DNA from: Thiomicrorhabdus xiamenensis
GTDB taxonomy: Bacteria; Pseudomonadota; Gammaproteobacteria; Thiomicrospirales; Thiomicrospiraceae
Reading direction: 5' to 3'
Assembly: GCF_013282625.1 (NCBI RefSeq)
Contig: NZ_CP054020.1
Coordinates: forward strand, 1,612,001 to 1,676,000
DNA length: 64,000 bases
The position numbers and the translations under genes are program-made. Below are positions 38,227-46,688 of the stretch, piece after piece; positions within the stretch are counted from its first letter, which is position 1, and the number at the start of each line of letters is the position of its first letter. The notes under the pieces are model-generated. The model was not told the origin of the DNA, ran no database searches, and saw nothing but the letters and a program-made list of their open reading frames with translations.

Positions 38227-39942
38227 ATGAGAACCTCTAATCTACTTCTTGCAACAACGCGTGAAACCCCTTCTGACGCCGTAGTCGCCAGTCATCAGCT
38301 AATGATCCGTGCCGGTATGATCCGCTCTCTGGCCGGAGGTCTGTATAACTGGCTGCCGATGGGACTTAGAGTTTTGCGCAAAGTGGAAGCGATTGTACGG
38401 GAAGAAATGAATCGCGCCGGCGCTCAGGAACTGCTTATGCCGGTAGTGCAACCGATGGAGCTATGGGAAGAGTCCGGGCGCGACGAAGATATGGGACAGG
38501 AAATGCTGCGTTTTACCGACCGTCACGACCGCCCTTTCGTGCTCGGCCCGACGCATGAAGAGATTATTACCGATCTGGTACGTCGCGAAATTCGCAGCTA
38601 TAAACAGCTACCGGCCAATTTCTATCAGGTACAGACAAAATTCCGTGACGAGCGCCGCCCACGTTTTGGTGTAATGCGTTCGCGCGAGTTCATTATGAAA
38701 GACGCCTACTCTTTCCACCTGTCGCAGGAATCTCTGCAGGAAACTTACGACACCATGTTTGAAGCCTACAACCGTATCTTTAGCCGTATCGGTTTTGAAT
38801 ACCGTCCGGTACAGGCGGATACCGGAGCCATCGGTGGTGAAGGCTCACATGAGTTCCATGTGTTGGCCGACTCTGGCGAAGACGATATTGCCATCTGTAA
38901 AGAATCCGGCTATGCCGCCAATGTCGAATTAGCCGAAGCGGTTGCGCCAGGTAAACCTCGTGCAGAGGCGAACGAATTGCTGGAAAAAGTCGCCACCCCG
39001 AACCAGCATTCCATTGAAGAAGTCAGCGACTACCTTCAGGTCAAGCGCAAAAAAACCGTTAAAACCATGTTGGTTAAAGGGGCTACCGAAGAACAGCCTG
39101 TTATCGCGCTGGTCGTTCGCGGCGATCATGAATTGAATGAACTCAAAGCCGAAAAACACCCTCTGGTTGCAACACCTTTCACTCTGGCAACCGATGAAGA
39201 GATCCAAGCCGCGGCCGGTTGTAACGCCGGTTCGATCGGACCGGTCGGTTTACAAATCCCGGTATTGGTTGACCGCACCGCTGCGGCCAGCGCCGACTTT
39301 ATCTGTGGTGCAAACGAAGACGGTTATCACTACAAAGGCGCTAACTGGGAACGCGATGCTCAAATCAGCGAAATCGTTGATCTGCGTAACGTGGTCAAAG
39401 GCGACCCTAGCCCATGTGGTCAAGGCAAGCTGGAAATCTTCAAAGGAATCGAAGTCGGTCATATCTTCCAGCTCGGCAATAAATATTCGAAGGCGTTAAA
39501 TGCGACCGTTCAGGACGAGAACAGCCGTTCACAGGTATTGGAGATGGGATGTTACGGTATCGGTGTCACCCGTGTCGTGGCGGCAGCCATTGAGCAGAAC
39601 TACGATGACCGCGGAATCATCTGGCCGGATGCGATTGCCCCGTTCCAAGTTTGTATTGTTCCGATGCAAATGCATAAATCACCACGTGTCGCCGAAGCGG
39701 CTCAGGCGCTGTATGACGATTTGATGGCCAAAGGCATCGACGTACTGCTTGATGACCGCCCAGAGCGTCCGGGTGTAATGTTCTCCGATATGGATTTGAT
39801 CGGTATTCCGCACCGTATCGTAATCGGCGAACGTGGCTTGGATAACGGCATGATTGAGTATAAGTACCGTCGTGACGAGAAGGCGCAGGACATCGCGCAA
39901 GCCGAATTCATGGACTTCCTGCTTGCACAGTTAAAAAACTAA
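38227..39942 (+). CDS. proS: Prolyl-tRNA synthetase (bacterial type with editing domain)
   Basis: Class II synthetase charging tRNA-Pro. 571 aa, the usual bacterial-type length. Class II motifs are seen in motif 1 ([23 protein letters not shown] region), motif 2 ([17 protein letters not shown]) and motif 3 ([13 protein letters not shown]). The INS editing domain that hydrolyses Ala-tRNA-Pro occupies about 225-390 ([15 protein letters not shown]). A C-terminal anticodon-binding domain follows. GAAGGT lies upstream of ATG. A DUF3581-like gene follows 35 bp on. Confidence 0.97.
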   Translation: MRTSNLLLATTRETPSDAVVASHQLMIRAGMIRSLAGGLYNWLPMGLRVLRKVEAIVREEMNRAGAQELLMPVVQPMELWEESGRDEDMGQEMLRFTDRHDRPFVLGPTHEEIITDLVRREIRSYKQLPANFYQVQTKFRDERRPRFGVMRSREFIMKDAYSFHLSQESLQETYDTMFEAYNRIFSRIGFEYRPVQADTGAIGGEGSHEFHVLADSGEDDIAICKESGYAANVELAEAVAPGKPRAEANELLEKVATPNQHSIEEVSDYLQVKRKKTVKTMLVKGATEEQPVIALVVRGDHELNELKAEKHPLVATPFTLATDEEIQAAAGCNAGSIGPVGLQIPVLVDRTAAASADFICGANEDGYHYKGANWERDAQISEIVDLRNVVKGDPSPCGQGKLEIFKGIEVGHIFQLGNKYSKALNATVQDENSRSQVLEMGCYGIGVTRVVAAAIEQNYDDRGIIWPDAIAPFQVCIVPMQMHKSPRVAEAAQALYDDLMAKGIDVLLDDRPERPGVMFSDMDLIGIPHRIVIGERGLDNGMIEYKYRRDEKAQDIAQAEFMDFLLAQLKN

Positions 39943-39977
39943 GCCCAGAATTTAAAGAAAAAGACGAGACAACAAAT

Positions 39978-40691
39978 ATGTTTTTAGACAGTTTTTATCA
40001 AATGGATCAGGGCTTGATTACCATTACACCGGAGCAAGGAAGTCGCTTTGCCAAAGAAGTCGCCAATGACTTCAACCCCTTGCATAATCCGGATGCCAAG
40101 CGTTTCTGCGTTCCCGGCGACCTGCTTTTCTCGCTTGTTTTAAGCACTATGGGCTTATCGCAGAACATGGCCTTCAAATATACCGGAATGGTCGGCAAAG
40201 GCGCCGCTCTAAAATTTCCGCAAGCCGGCGACGGCGAATTTGCTATCTGCGACGTGAACGACAAAAGCTATCTTGAAGTCAGTTGTTCCGGCGCAACCTC
40301 GGACGATCAAACGCTGATAGAAAATTTTGCGCGCGCTTATGTGGCTTTTTCCGGACTCAGCTTCCCGCATATCCTTGTGCCGCTGATGGAAAAAAATCAA
40401 GTCATGATCAATCCTGATCGCCCTATGGTGATTTATGAAAGCATGGCATTTGAACTGCATGATCTCAATCTTGACAAGCCACAGCTTAAATTAACCGACA
40501 GCAGCCTTCAGGTAGACGGTAAGCGCGGTCTGGTCACGCTGAGTTTCGACATTCTGGAAAATGACATTCTGGTTGGCACAGGCCAAAAAACCATGACACT
40601 TGGCGGCCTTCGCGAGTACGACAAGATCAAGATGCAGGGATTGATCGATCTTTATGAGCAGTCCAAACAGGATTATCTTGAAGTCGCCTGA
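39978..40691 (+). CDS. DUF3581-like protein
   Basis: 237-aa cytoplasmic protein that I match from memory to the gammaproteobacterial DUF3581 family. Distinctive parts are ITPEQGSRFAKEVANDFNP, DAKRFCVPGDLLFSLVL and a second-half strand pattern (LVTLSFDILEND). The early His/Asp-rich HNPDAKRFCVPGDL segment and repeated long strands recall a hot-dog-like acyl-binding fold. This is inference, and no function is known. It follows proS closely (35 bp) and ends at a terminator, so it is probably co-transcribed with proS. Confidence 0.72.
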   Translation: MFLDSFYQMDQGLITITPEQGSRFAKEVANDFNPLHNPDAKRFCVPGDLLFSLVLSTMGLSQNMAFKYTGMVGKGAALKFPQAGDGEFAICDVNDKSYLEVSCSGATSDDQTLIENFARAYVAFSGLSFPHILVPLMEKNQVMINPDRPMVIYESMAFELHDLNLDKPQLKLTDSSLQVDGKRGLVTLSFDILENDILVGTGQKTMTLGGLREYDKIKMQGLIDLYEQSKQDYLEVA

Positions 40692-40708
40692 TTCCTTCCT
40701 CTAAAAGC

Positions 40709-40733
40709 AGGCCCGTACCTCTACGGGCCTTTT
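40709..40733 (+). terminator. Terminator after the DUF3581-like gene
   Basis: Stem AGGCCCGTA / TACGGGCCT with a 4-base loop and a following TTT(C)T stretch. Confidence 0.85.
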
Positions 40734-40843
40734 CTCTTCTGCAATCCCTCCTCAATAGCATCTCAACCTCCCCGCGCCCTTCATAAGGCAAACCCGCCCG
40801 AAAACAGCTATAATCAGCCCTGCATTCGATTAGGGAGAAATTT

Positions 40844-41788
40844 ATGGGTATTCAATGGTATCCGGGCCATATGCATAAAGCGCAAAAAGAAGTCCGTGAG
40901 ATTTTCAATCAGGTTGATGTCTTTATCGAAGTCTTGGATGCGCGAATCCCCTTCAGCAGCCAAAACCCGCTGGTCGAACAGATCCGTAGTGATAAGCCGA
41001 CCATCAAAATCCTTAATAAAACCGATCTGGCCGATCCGCAAAAAACCGAACAGTGGCAGGAATATCTGGAACAGGAACAGAGTGTAAAAACTCTGGCATT
41101 TAACGCCCAGCAATCCGACAAGCGTGAGCAGATCATCCAGTTGATCAAGAAAATGGCTCCGACTAAAGCGGATACCATCAAAACTATCCACGCCTTGATT
41201 ATCGGTATACCGAATGTCGGCAAATCCACCCTGATCAATAACATTATGGGCCGAACAATTGCCAAAACCGGTAACGAACCCGCTGTCACCAAACAGCAGC
41301 AGCGCATCAAGCTGGAAGAGAATATTATTCTGATCGACACTCCGGGTATGCTGTGGCCAAATATCGAAAACGAGAACAGCGGCTATCGCCTGGCGATCAC
41401 CGGCGGCATCAAAGAAACCGCATTCGAGCTTCCGGATATTGCTTCCTATGCTTGCGAGTATCTGATGCAGGCTTATCCGGATGCCCTTATGAAACGTTTT
41501 GAACTCGACGAATTACCGCATACCGATATCGAACTGCTGGAAACCATCGGACGTAAACGCGGTTGCCTGCGTTCCGGCGGAATGGTTGACTTGGAAAAGG
41601 TATCACGCCTGTTCATTATGGAATATCGCGACCGTTATTTCGGCGACATCACGCTGGAAACCCCAGAAATGATGATTGAAGAATTAAAACAGGTCGAAAT
41701 CCAGCGCCAAATCAAAGAAGAAAAGCGCAAAGCCAAAGAAGAGCAAAAGAAAGCGCGTCGATCCCGTCATAAAAAAAATAAGCGCTAA
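40844..41788 (+). CDS. rbgA: Ribosome biogenesis GTPase RbgA/YlqF
   Basis: Circularly permuted GTPase acting late in large-subunit assembly. 314 aa. G motifs run in permuted order: NKTD (G4) near residue 58, then GIPNVGKST (G1) at about 124, a G2 threonine in AVTKQQ and DTPG (G3) near 165. A C-terminal RNA-binding helical domain follows, ending in a Lys/Arg-rich tail (from about 285). RBS GGGAGAA. It is a single-gene unit. On the opposite strand an orphan terminator faces it from downstream. Confidence 0.95.
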   Translation: MGIQWYPGHMHKAQKEVREIFNQVDVFIEVLDARIPFSSQNPLVEQIRSDKPTIKILNKTDLADPQKTEQWQEYLEQEQSVKTLAFNAQQSDKREQIIQLIKKMAPTKADTIKTIHALIIGIPNVGKSTLINNIMGRTIAKTGNEPAVTKQQQRIKLEENIILIDTPGMLWPNIENENSGYRLAITGGIKETAFELPDIASYACEYLMQAYPDALMKRFELDELPHTDIELLETIGRKRGCLRSGGMVDLEKVSRLFIMEYRDRYFGDITLETPEMMIEELKQVEIQRQIKEEKRKAKEEQKKARRSRHKKNKR

Positions 41789-41860
41789 TGCCTGCGTTTT
41801 TCAGTTTGCGCAAATGCTGTAACACCTACAATAGATACAATTCGCAAAGCGCGCAGACAT

Positions 41861-41908
41861 AAAAAAACCTGAGCCACTCTCTCAAAAACAGAAAAGTGAT
41901 GCTCAGGT
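41861..41908 (-). terminator. Intrinsic terminator of the candidate small RNA
   Basis: 8-bp GC-rich stem ACCTGAGC / GCTCAGGT, extended inside by CACT / AGTG, with T7 only on the minus strand. No minus-strand gene otherwise ends here. Confidence 0.85.
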
Positions 41909-42125
41909 ATCAATCAGGCGCAAAGCCTTTTGGGAAATAAACAAATTGGATCGACCTAGCCCACTTAAGCTACTCAAACGCCAATAAGACTAGCTTACGA
42001 GAAACTGGGTCACTCACTAATCAAAGCGAGTTCGAGTAGATTAATCTTTCAATTACTCTCCTCGACATAGCCAGATGTCTGCTTTTGCCTTACTCTGTCA
42101 TGCAAAAGAAGCCTTCTTAACTACG
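41861..42125 (-). ncRNA. Candidate small RNA (unknown family)
   Basis: About 265-nt minus-strand unit. On that strand TTTCGT (42160..42155) and TACAAT (42137..42132) have a 17-bp spacer. Transcription would begin near 42125 and end at a strong intrinsic terminator: stem ACCTGAGC / GCTCAGGT (41868..41908) followed by T7 (41867..41861). Internal hairpins include CTTTTGC / GCAAAAG (42076..42113 region) and GACAT / ATGTC. The longest ATG-started frame noticed in it is only about 15 codons and lacks a ribosome site. It does not look like tmRNA, RNase P RNA, 4.5S RNA or a GGA-rich CsrB/RsmZ-type RNA. Function unknown. Confidence 0.6.
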
Positions 42126-42332
42126 CAAACTATTGTAGGAAGTACGCACCTCGGACGAAAGGGCATGTAAAAAATTTTTTTTGAAAAAATATGCCTAATC
42201 ATCTGACACCCCGCCCGGAGCGAGGTTCGAAAAATAGCAATATTCCTGCGGAACAGGCAAAATAAGAAGGCACAGAGTTGTTCTGTACCACAGCGTCAAT
42301 TCAGTCAAGTTACATAAGACGGGGCAATCAGA

Positions 42333-43250
42333 GTGTTTAGATTTAGTGACTATCTACGCATATGCCGTGAAAATAAAGGGGTAACGCAAACTGAATTAGT
42401 GGACGAATTAATCGCAGCAGATTCAGTTTTCCATTCCCTGGACGCCACGACATTAAGCCGCTGGGAACGCGGCGTATCGAAGCCTGCCTTAAGCAAGCAA
42501 ACCTTAATCATCAAATACTTTTCCAACCACTTTGGAAGAGTCTACCCTTTTCTGGAAGAAGCGGAGCCGATCAAAATCGAAAAAAGCTTCTGCGCCATCG
42601 GTTTCTCCAAAATGCTCGGTCGACATAAAATGGTCATGGATTTTCCGACTCAAAGCATGGACATCAACCTCTTCCGGATTCAGCTTTTTCAGGACTCCAG
42701 CCATCAGCAGACCGCCGTCAGAAAAAACTACCTGATTCTCAAAGAACTCTACGGCTCCAATTTCAGCGAACAGCAGCACCAGATGCTGGCTGAACACCCT
42801 GCCAATTATTTTTCCATCTGTGACTATATGGGCGACTACTACGGGCACTTCTTCGCCTTGAAACTGACAACAGTGGCCTTTGAAAAAGTCATTAACTTCT
42901 CGATAACGATCGACCAACTGACTCTGGACGATATCGCCGCTCAGGATGAAGTAGGCAGCTATTACTATTTCGGCTTCTTCAGTATCGGCGAAGTCGTCAT
43001 CTCACTCATCTGGATCAACTTCTATACCCACCTGATTAAAGAACAAAAACGGGTTCGAAACTTGGGCGCAACCATCGTCACCAAAGAAGGCGAAACCATT
43101 GCCAAGAACATGAATACCGAAAACACCTGCAGTATTGAAGTCGGCGGGCAGACGATCAGTAGTTTTCAGGCGACACCGGCACAAATGCTGATCACCGAAA
43201 ACATCGTCAAGATGCTGTTCAATCCCGAGAGCTGTCCGGAGTTGCACTAG
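42333..43250 (+). CDS. XRE-like helix-turn-helix regulator with unknown C-terminal domain
   Basis: 305-aa protein with GTG start at 42333. The N-terminal 65 residues form a Cro/CI-type HTH: RENKGVTQTELVDEL (helices 1-2) and DATTLSRWERGVSKP (recognition helix with the WERG signature). I do not recognise the remaining 240 residues. They hold aromatic-rich stretches (SICDYMGDYYGHFF, GSYYYFGFFSIGE) and a strand-helix alternation that could be a small-molecule or acyltransferase-like fold; that is only a guess. It precedes a porin gene on the same strand by 266 bp, with a dyad between, and follows the orphan sRNA unit, which is divergent from it. Confidence 0.8.
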   Translation: MFRFSDYLRICRENKGVTQTELVDELIAADSVFHSLDATTLSRWERGVSKPALSKQTLIIKYFSNHFGRVYPFLEEAEPIKIEKSFCAIGFSKMLGRHKMVMDFPTQSMDINLFRIQLFQDSSHQQTAVRKNYLILKELYGSNFSEQQHQMLAEHPANYFSICDYMGDYYGHFFALKLTTVAFEKVINFSITIDQLTLDDIAAQDEVGSYYYFGFFSIGEVVISLIWINFYTHLIKEQKRVRNLGATIVTKEGETIAKNMNTENTCSIEVGGQTISSFQATPAQMLITENIVKMLFNPESCPELH

Positions 43251-43321
43251 TCTGCAAAATGCAGAACTCGTTTTTGCAAAGACTCCAAAGTTATCGCTCT
43301 GCGGAAATTCACCCGGTCATG

Positions 43322-43338
43322 GATTGAAAAATTCAATC
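43322..43338. repeat. 17-bp inverted repeat upstream of the porin gene
   Basis: GATTGAA-AAA-TTCAATC, a perfect 7+3+7 dyad 72 bp after the HTH regulator stop and about 180 bp before the porin ATG. Without a T run it is more like an operator than a terminator. Confidence 0.45.
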
Positions 43339-43516
43339 GACCATGGCAAAGCAACAACTTATTTTTATTTATCCATCAATAAAACAAAGTTATAAACAAT
43401 TTTTTAATTTGAATATCAAAAGTTTTGAATCCAGAAACGCCGCATTTCCGAGCAAATGCACAGCGTTTACTCTATACTTTGCTGATAACTTTCTCTTTTA
43501 AACAAGGAACTTATAG

Positions 43517-44821
43517 ATGAAATTGAAACCTGTTATAGCGGCAGTCGCGCTTGGCCTGGTAAGTAATATCGCCTATGCAAAAAACATTACAATTGACGGT
43601 GAAGACAAAGGTAACCTTGATCTGATGTTCAAGGTGATGACGATTGTCGATGGGAAAGATAACGGTTTTGATCCGAACTACGGAACTTCCGAGTTATTGA
43701 AAATGAAGTACACCACCCCGTCTTTTAACGGTGTACGCTTCTCTGCCGGATCCTACATCACCGGTGACCTTCTAGGCACTAACGATAACACTCTTGATGC
43801 CGACCAAAAGCTGGCACGAGGCATGTATGTCACCAACGACCAGTCCGCTGAACAGCTTCTGGGCGAATTGCACTTGAAAGGTCAACACGGCTCGTTTGAC
43901 TGGTTTGCCGGTCGCGTCATCTATGACTCTCCGTTGACTACCGCTGCGGTCAGCACCATGCCGAATTTCCATACCGGTGCCGGGGCCACCTTTAAAGTTA
44001 ACGAAAGTTTTAAAGTCGGCCTGGCGCAAATTACCCAGATCGCCTTTGGCGCACGTGCTGCGACGGAATGGGGGCTAATCGGGGAAGGAACCGGAACAGC
44101 AGGAACGGCAATCAACCCGCTTGATAAACAAGCTGAATTCCTTGATATTGCCGATGCAACCATTGCTAACAACACTGAAAACACCAATGGCATCACCACT
44201 TTAAACGCAAGTTACAAATTGGGCAAAAACGCGAATATCAGTCTCTGGAACTACTATGCGGAAGATATCAGCAATAACGTCTATGTCTCTGCCGACAATA
44301 AATTCCCGCTGGCGGACAAGCGAGCGATCAAAGTCGAATTGCAATATCTGAACCAGACCAACGTTGGTGCCGATCTGGCCGGTGATCTGGACTACAGTCT
44401 TGCCGGTGCCAAAGCAACCTATATCACACCGAAATGGTCTGCTTATGTAGCAGCGAACAACAGTTTTGGCGATACGAAAATGCTCAATGCCTGGGGCGGA
44501 GATCCAGCCTATACCAGCAGCATTTTCTCACGCAATGCATACCGTGAAAACGTGACCGCCTTTAAAGTAGGGGCGAAGTATAAAATCACGCCGAAGTGGA
44601 TCCTGTCTGCAAGTTATGCCGATTACGGCCAGTCCGACACTTCAACAGCGACTTTGACGCCGTCATCGGACGCAACGGAAGCAAACGTCACGCTGGTTTG
44701 GAAAATGAATAAAAACACCCTGTTTAAACTATTCCATTCAAGCCGTACCAGTGAATACGACACGGACAGCAACGACCGCACTCAGGCTCATACCCGTCTG
44801 GCGGCTGTGGTTAAATTCTAA
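43517..44821 (+). CDS. Outer-membrane porin (OprD-like)
   Basis: 434-aa beta-barrel protein: Sec signal peptide (cleavage near AYAKN, residue 22), many alternating amphipathic strands, and a C-terminal Phe (AAVVKF) as recognised by BAM. Size and features such as LKMKYTTPSFNGVRFSAGSYITGD and SYKLGKNANISLWNYYAEDI fit the OprD/substrate-specific 18-strand porin group. The substrate is unknown. RBS AAGGAA. Its terminator follows at 44840..44870. The HTH gene upstream is a candidate regulator (position only). Confidence 0.82.
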   Translation: MKLKPVIAAVALGLVSNIAYAKNITIDGEDKGNLDLMFKVMTIVDGKDNGFDPNYGTSELLKMKYTTPSFNGVRFSAGSYITGDLLGTNDNTLDADQKLARGMYVTNDQSAEQLLGELHLKGQHGSFDWFAGRVIYDSPLTTAAVSTMPNFHTGAGATFKVNESFKVGLAQITQIAFGARAATEWGLIGEGTGTAGTAINPLDKQAEFLDIADATIANNTENTNGITTLNASYKLGKNANISLWNYYAEDISNNVYVSADNKFPLADKRAIKVELQYLNQTNVGADLAGDLDYSLAGAKATYITPKWSAYVAANNSFGDTKMLNAWGGDPAYTSSIFSRNAYRENVTAFKVGAKYKITPKWILSASYADYGQSDTSTATLTPSSDATEANVTLVWKMNKNTLFKLFHSSRTSEYDTDSNDRTQAHTRLAAVVKF

Positions 44822-44839
44822 TCCGCATCCAGTGCAAAT

Positions 44840-44870
44840 AAAAAAGGCAGAGAAATTCTCTGCCTTTTTT
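44840..44870. terminator. Bidirectional terminator between porin and PilZ genes
   Basis: AAAAAGGCAGAGAA / TTCTCTGCCTTTTT with almost no loop spacing beyond the centre, A-rich before and T-rich after. It lies between convergent genes. Confidence 0.92.
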
Positions 44871-44942
44871 ATTTTATTCAGAATACCTGAACCGTCACTT
44901 GAATTCCCCGCTCCAACAAAAGCAGCCTAACTCTAACTTTAT

Positions 44943-45803
44943 TCAGTCTATCTTCTTTTCCTGTAAATACTTTTCTGCCATCAACATCGCATCGTGCGGC
45001 GCAACGCCCTGATGCATAAAATCAAATGCCACTTGCATTTTTTCGGAAATAAAACGGCGCTCAAAATCACTAAGCATTGTCTTCCAATCTTCCCTGTCCT
45101 CAACCTTAAGCGGTGTATGGGCAATAAGCTTCGCCAAAATACTTAACGCCATTGCAGATTGCCCCGAGTGCTTAAAAAAGAGTCCGAAGCTTTCGACCTG
45201 CTCGATAATATAGCGTAATAAATCCTGCTGTTCTGAGGCACTCATAGGTTCGGCTTGCGGTTGCAAACGCCATTTGATCTGTTGCACCAGATCGGCGACA
45301 AGCTGATCTCCATCGTTTTGCTGAGCCTGCATCTCTGCGACAGCCAGATCCAACGCTAAAGAAGCTTCCTGCAGATCGGACGGATCTGTAGAAAGCGGAG
45401 ACCCTTCTTCGATGAAATTGAATTCATCCATTTCACTGCTGTATAGGGAAATTTCCGCTGTAGCCGCATCGGTTATTACCAGGCGATGATGACTGAGCAG
45501 TTGAGAACTGGTTATCTGCACAATGTGACAACCACATAGAAAGCGTTCACCTTCCTTTTGGATATGAACGACCTTTACGGAATTCAGGCTATAGATCTCG
45601 CCGTCGTCCAGATTTTGCACCCGCAGACTGATCTCCTGCCCGGGCAGAAACCAGTCTGCATCGTTTATCCAGAAGCCGAGTCCGGTTAAATTAACATCAT
45701 GGCCGTCAAACGGCTCGGAGAACTCGAGATCGTCAAAATCAGTAACCAGAAAACGTCGTTCGACACGACAGGACTGGCGTTGATCCATTTCCAGTTGAAA
45801 CAT
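44943..45803 (-). CDS. PilZ-domain protein
   Basis: 286-aa cytoplasmic protein. The N-terminal PilZ-like domain (about 8-110) has an Arg cluster SCRVERRFLV (RxxxR at 13-17) and the NxTxxG version (VNLTGLGFW, about 38-46) of the D/NxSxxG c-di-GMP motif. Ser is replaced by Thr, so binding is likely but not certain. The C-terminal part (from about 140) is helical and Gln-rich, of unknown fold. It is the last gene of a minus-strand cluster with thioredoxin, TolC-like, mini-adaptor and a Trp-rich protein, suggesting c-di-GMP control of an envelope process (inference). Confidence 0.78.
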   Translation of the reverse strand: MFQLEMDQRQSCRVERRFLVTDFDDLEFSEPFDGHDVNLTGLGFWINDADWFLPGQEISLRVQNLDDGEIYSLNSVKVVHIQKEGERFLCGCHIVQITSSQLLSHHRLVITDAATAEISLYSSEMDEFNFIEEGSPLSTDPSDLQEASLALDLAVAEMQAQQNDGDQLVADLVQQIKWRLQPQAEPMSASEQQDLLRYIIEQVESFGLFFKHSGQSAMALSILAKLIAHTPLKVEDREDWKTMLSDFERRFISEKMQVAFDFMHQGVAPHDAMLMAEKYLQEKKID

Positions 45804-45842
45804 GCAATTCCCTGTAGAAGGAGGAGGTTTGTCACCGAATAA

Positions 45843-46106
45843 TCAGGACTTGGGCTTGAATCCTAATGCCAGACATTCCGCTTCAGGTAGCCAGCCCAGA
45901 CAACTGCGGACTTTCAGTGACTGATAATTTCGCAGTATCGGCAAAATCGTCACAATACCCCACAGTATCTGATACCAATGCCAACCAATTGAGGATGGCT
46001 GTGAAGCCCACCAAAGATTATTGACGCCGAAGTGTTTGGTCTTAAAAATCAGATGAACGGCCAGACGCCAATATTTCATCCCGTACTTTATGCGAGTCGA
46101 CCACAT
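45843..46106 (-). CDS. Small Trp-rich protein of unknown function
   Basis: 87 aa, not recognised. Seven tryptophans, several in NLWWASQ and IGWHWYQILWGIVTILPIL; the latter is a possible membrane-inserted or peripheral helix. Two Cys occur near the C-terminus (RSCLGWLPEAECLALGF). Supported as a gene by GGGAGAG ahead of ATG, an 18-bp gap to the adaptor gene and a 39-bp gap to the PilZ gene, all on one strand. No signal peptide is evident. The function is unknown. Confidence 0.6.
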   Translation of the reverse strand: MWSTRIKYGMKYWRLAVHLIFKTKHFGVNNLWWASQPSSIGWHWYQILWGIVTILPILRNYQSLKVRSCLGWLPEAECLALGFKPKS

Positions 46107-46124
46107 AAAACTCTCCCGAAGCGT

Positions 46125-46652
46125 TTAGTTTGGCGCCAGTTCAATCATCGGCGTGTTTTCTTTAAACACCGTCGTCCCGACCGGCGCGTGGATTTTACTG
46201 ATTTTACCGTTTATCGGCGACTTTATATACAGATACTTGCTCCAGGACTGATGCATCGCAACCTGAGATTCGGCATAATCCACTTCCGACTTGGCAAGAT
46301 CGTACGCCAACTTGGCCGCATCCAAAGCACGACGGGTGCTTACGGTACGGTCAAACAGATCCTGTGCCTGATCCAATTCAATTTGAGCATCAGCCAGTTT
46401 GGCTCGCGCCATGCCGACCTGTGCCTGCAATGACTTCAATTTAGCATGATATCGGCTCGCGTCCAGATCCAGCAGCTTCTGACCGACTTTCACCTGCTGC
46501 CCTTCACTGACATAGAGTTTATTAACCTGGCTGGAAACCAGCGAACCGATGACAACATTCTGCGCCCAACCCGCGCTGGAAACCAAGCCCAGACTGATGC
46601 CCAAAACCCATGGAGTGAAAGAACGGAAAGCGGTTTTCGAAAAATGACTCAT
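46125..46652 (-). CDS. Minimal HlyD/MFP-type periplasmic adaptor
   Basis: 175-aa exported protein: signal peptide (cleavage near GWAQN, residue 31), first lipoyl half (VNKLYVSEGQQVKVGQKLLDLD), an alpha-hairpin of about 75 residues (LKSLQAQVGMARAKLADAQIELDQ... then AKLAYDLAKSEVDYAESQV), and the second lipoyl half (IKSPINGKISKIHAPVGTTV). It stops there. The beta-barrel and membrane-proximal domains of normal RND/ABC adaptors are absent, so it is about half the usual size. The coding frame looks complete, with its own RBS, and follows the TolC-like gene by 36 bp. No pump gene is present nearby. Confidence 0.82.
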   Translation of the reverse strand: MSHFSKTAFRSFTPWVLGISLGLVSSAGWAQNVVIGSLVSSQVNKLYVSEGQQVKVGQKLLDLDASRYHAKLKSLQAQVGMARAKLADAQIELDQAQDLFDRTVSTRRALDAAKLAYDLAKSEVDYAESQVAMHQSWSKYLYIKSPINGKISKIHAPVGTTVFKENTPMIELAPN

Positions 46653-46688
46653 AATACAAACTCTCTTTAAAATTCTTTAGGCAACAGC

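Larger units (their letters stand above)
41789..42332. other. 544-bp gene-free gap
   Basis: No ORF of credible coding quality on either strand. It holds a complete minus-strand promoter-to-terminator unit (listed separately) at about 41861..42160. The remainder (42161..42332) is the upstream region of the HTH regulator and shows A/T-rich runs but no clear element. Confidence 0.7.

Noticed and set aside
41861-42125. Candidate RNA as tmRNA, RNase P RNA or CsrB/RsmZ-type RNA
   Set aside because: No tRNA-like end or tag-peptide frame, no RNase P core motif, and only one GGA-type site.
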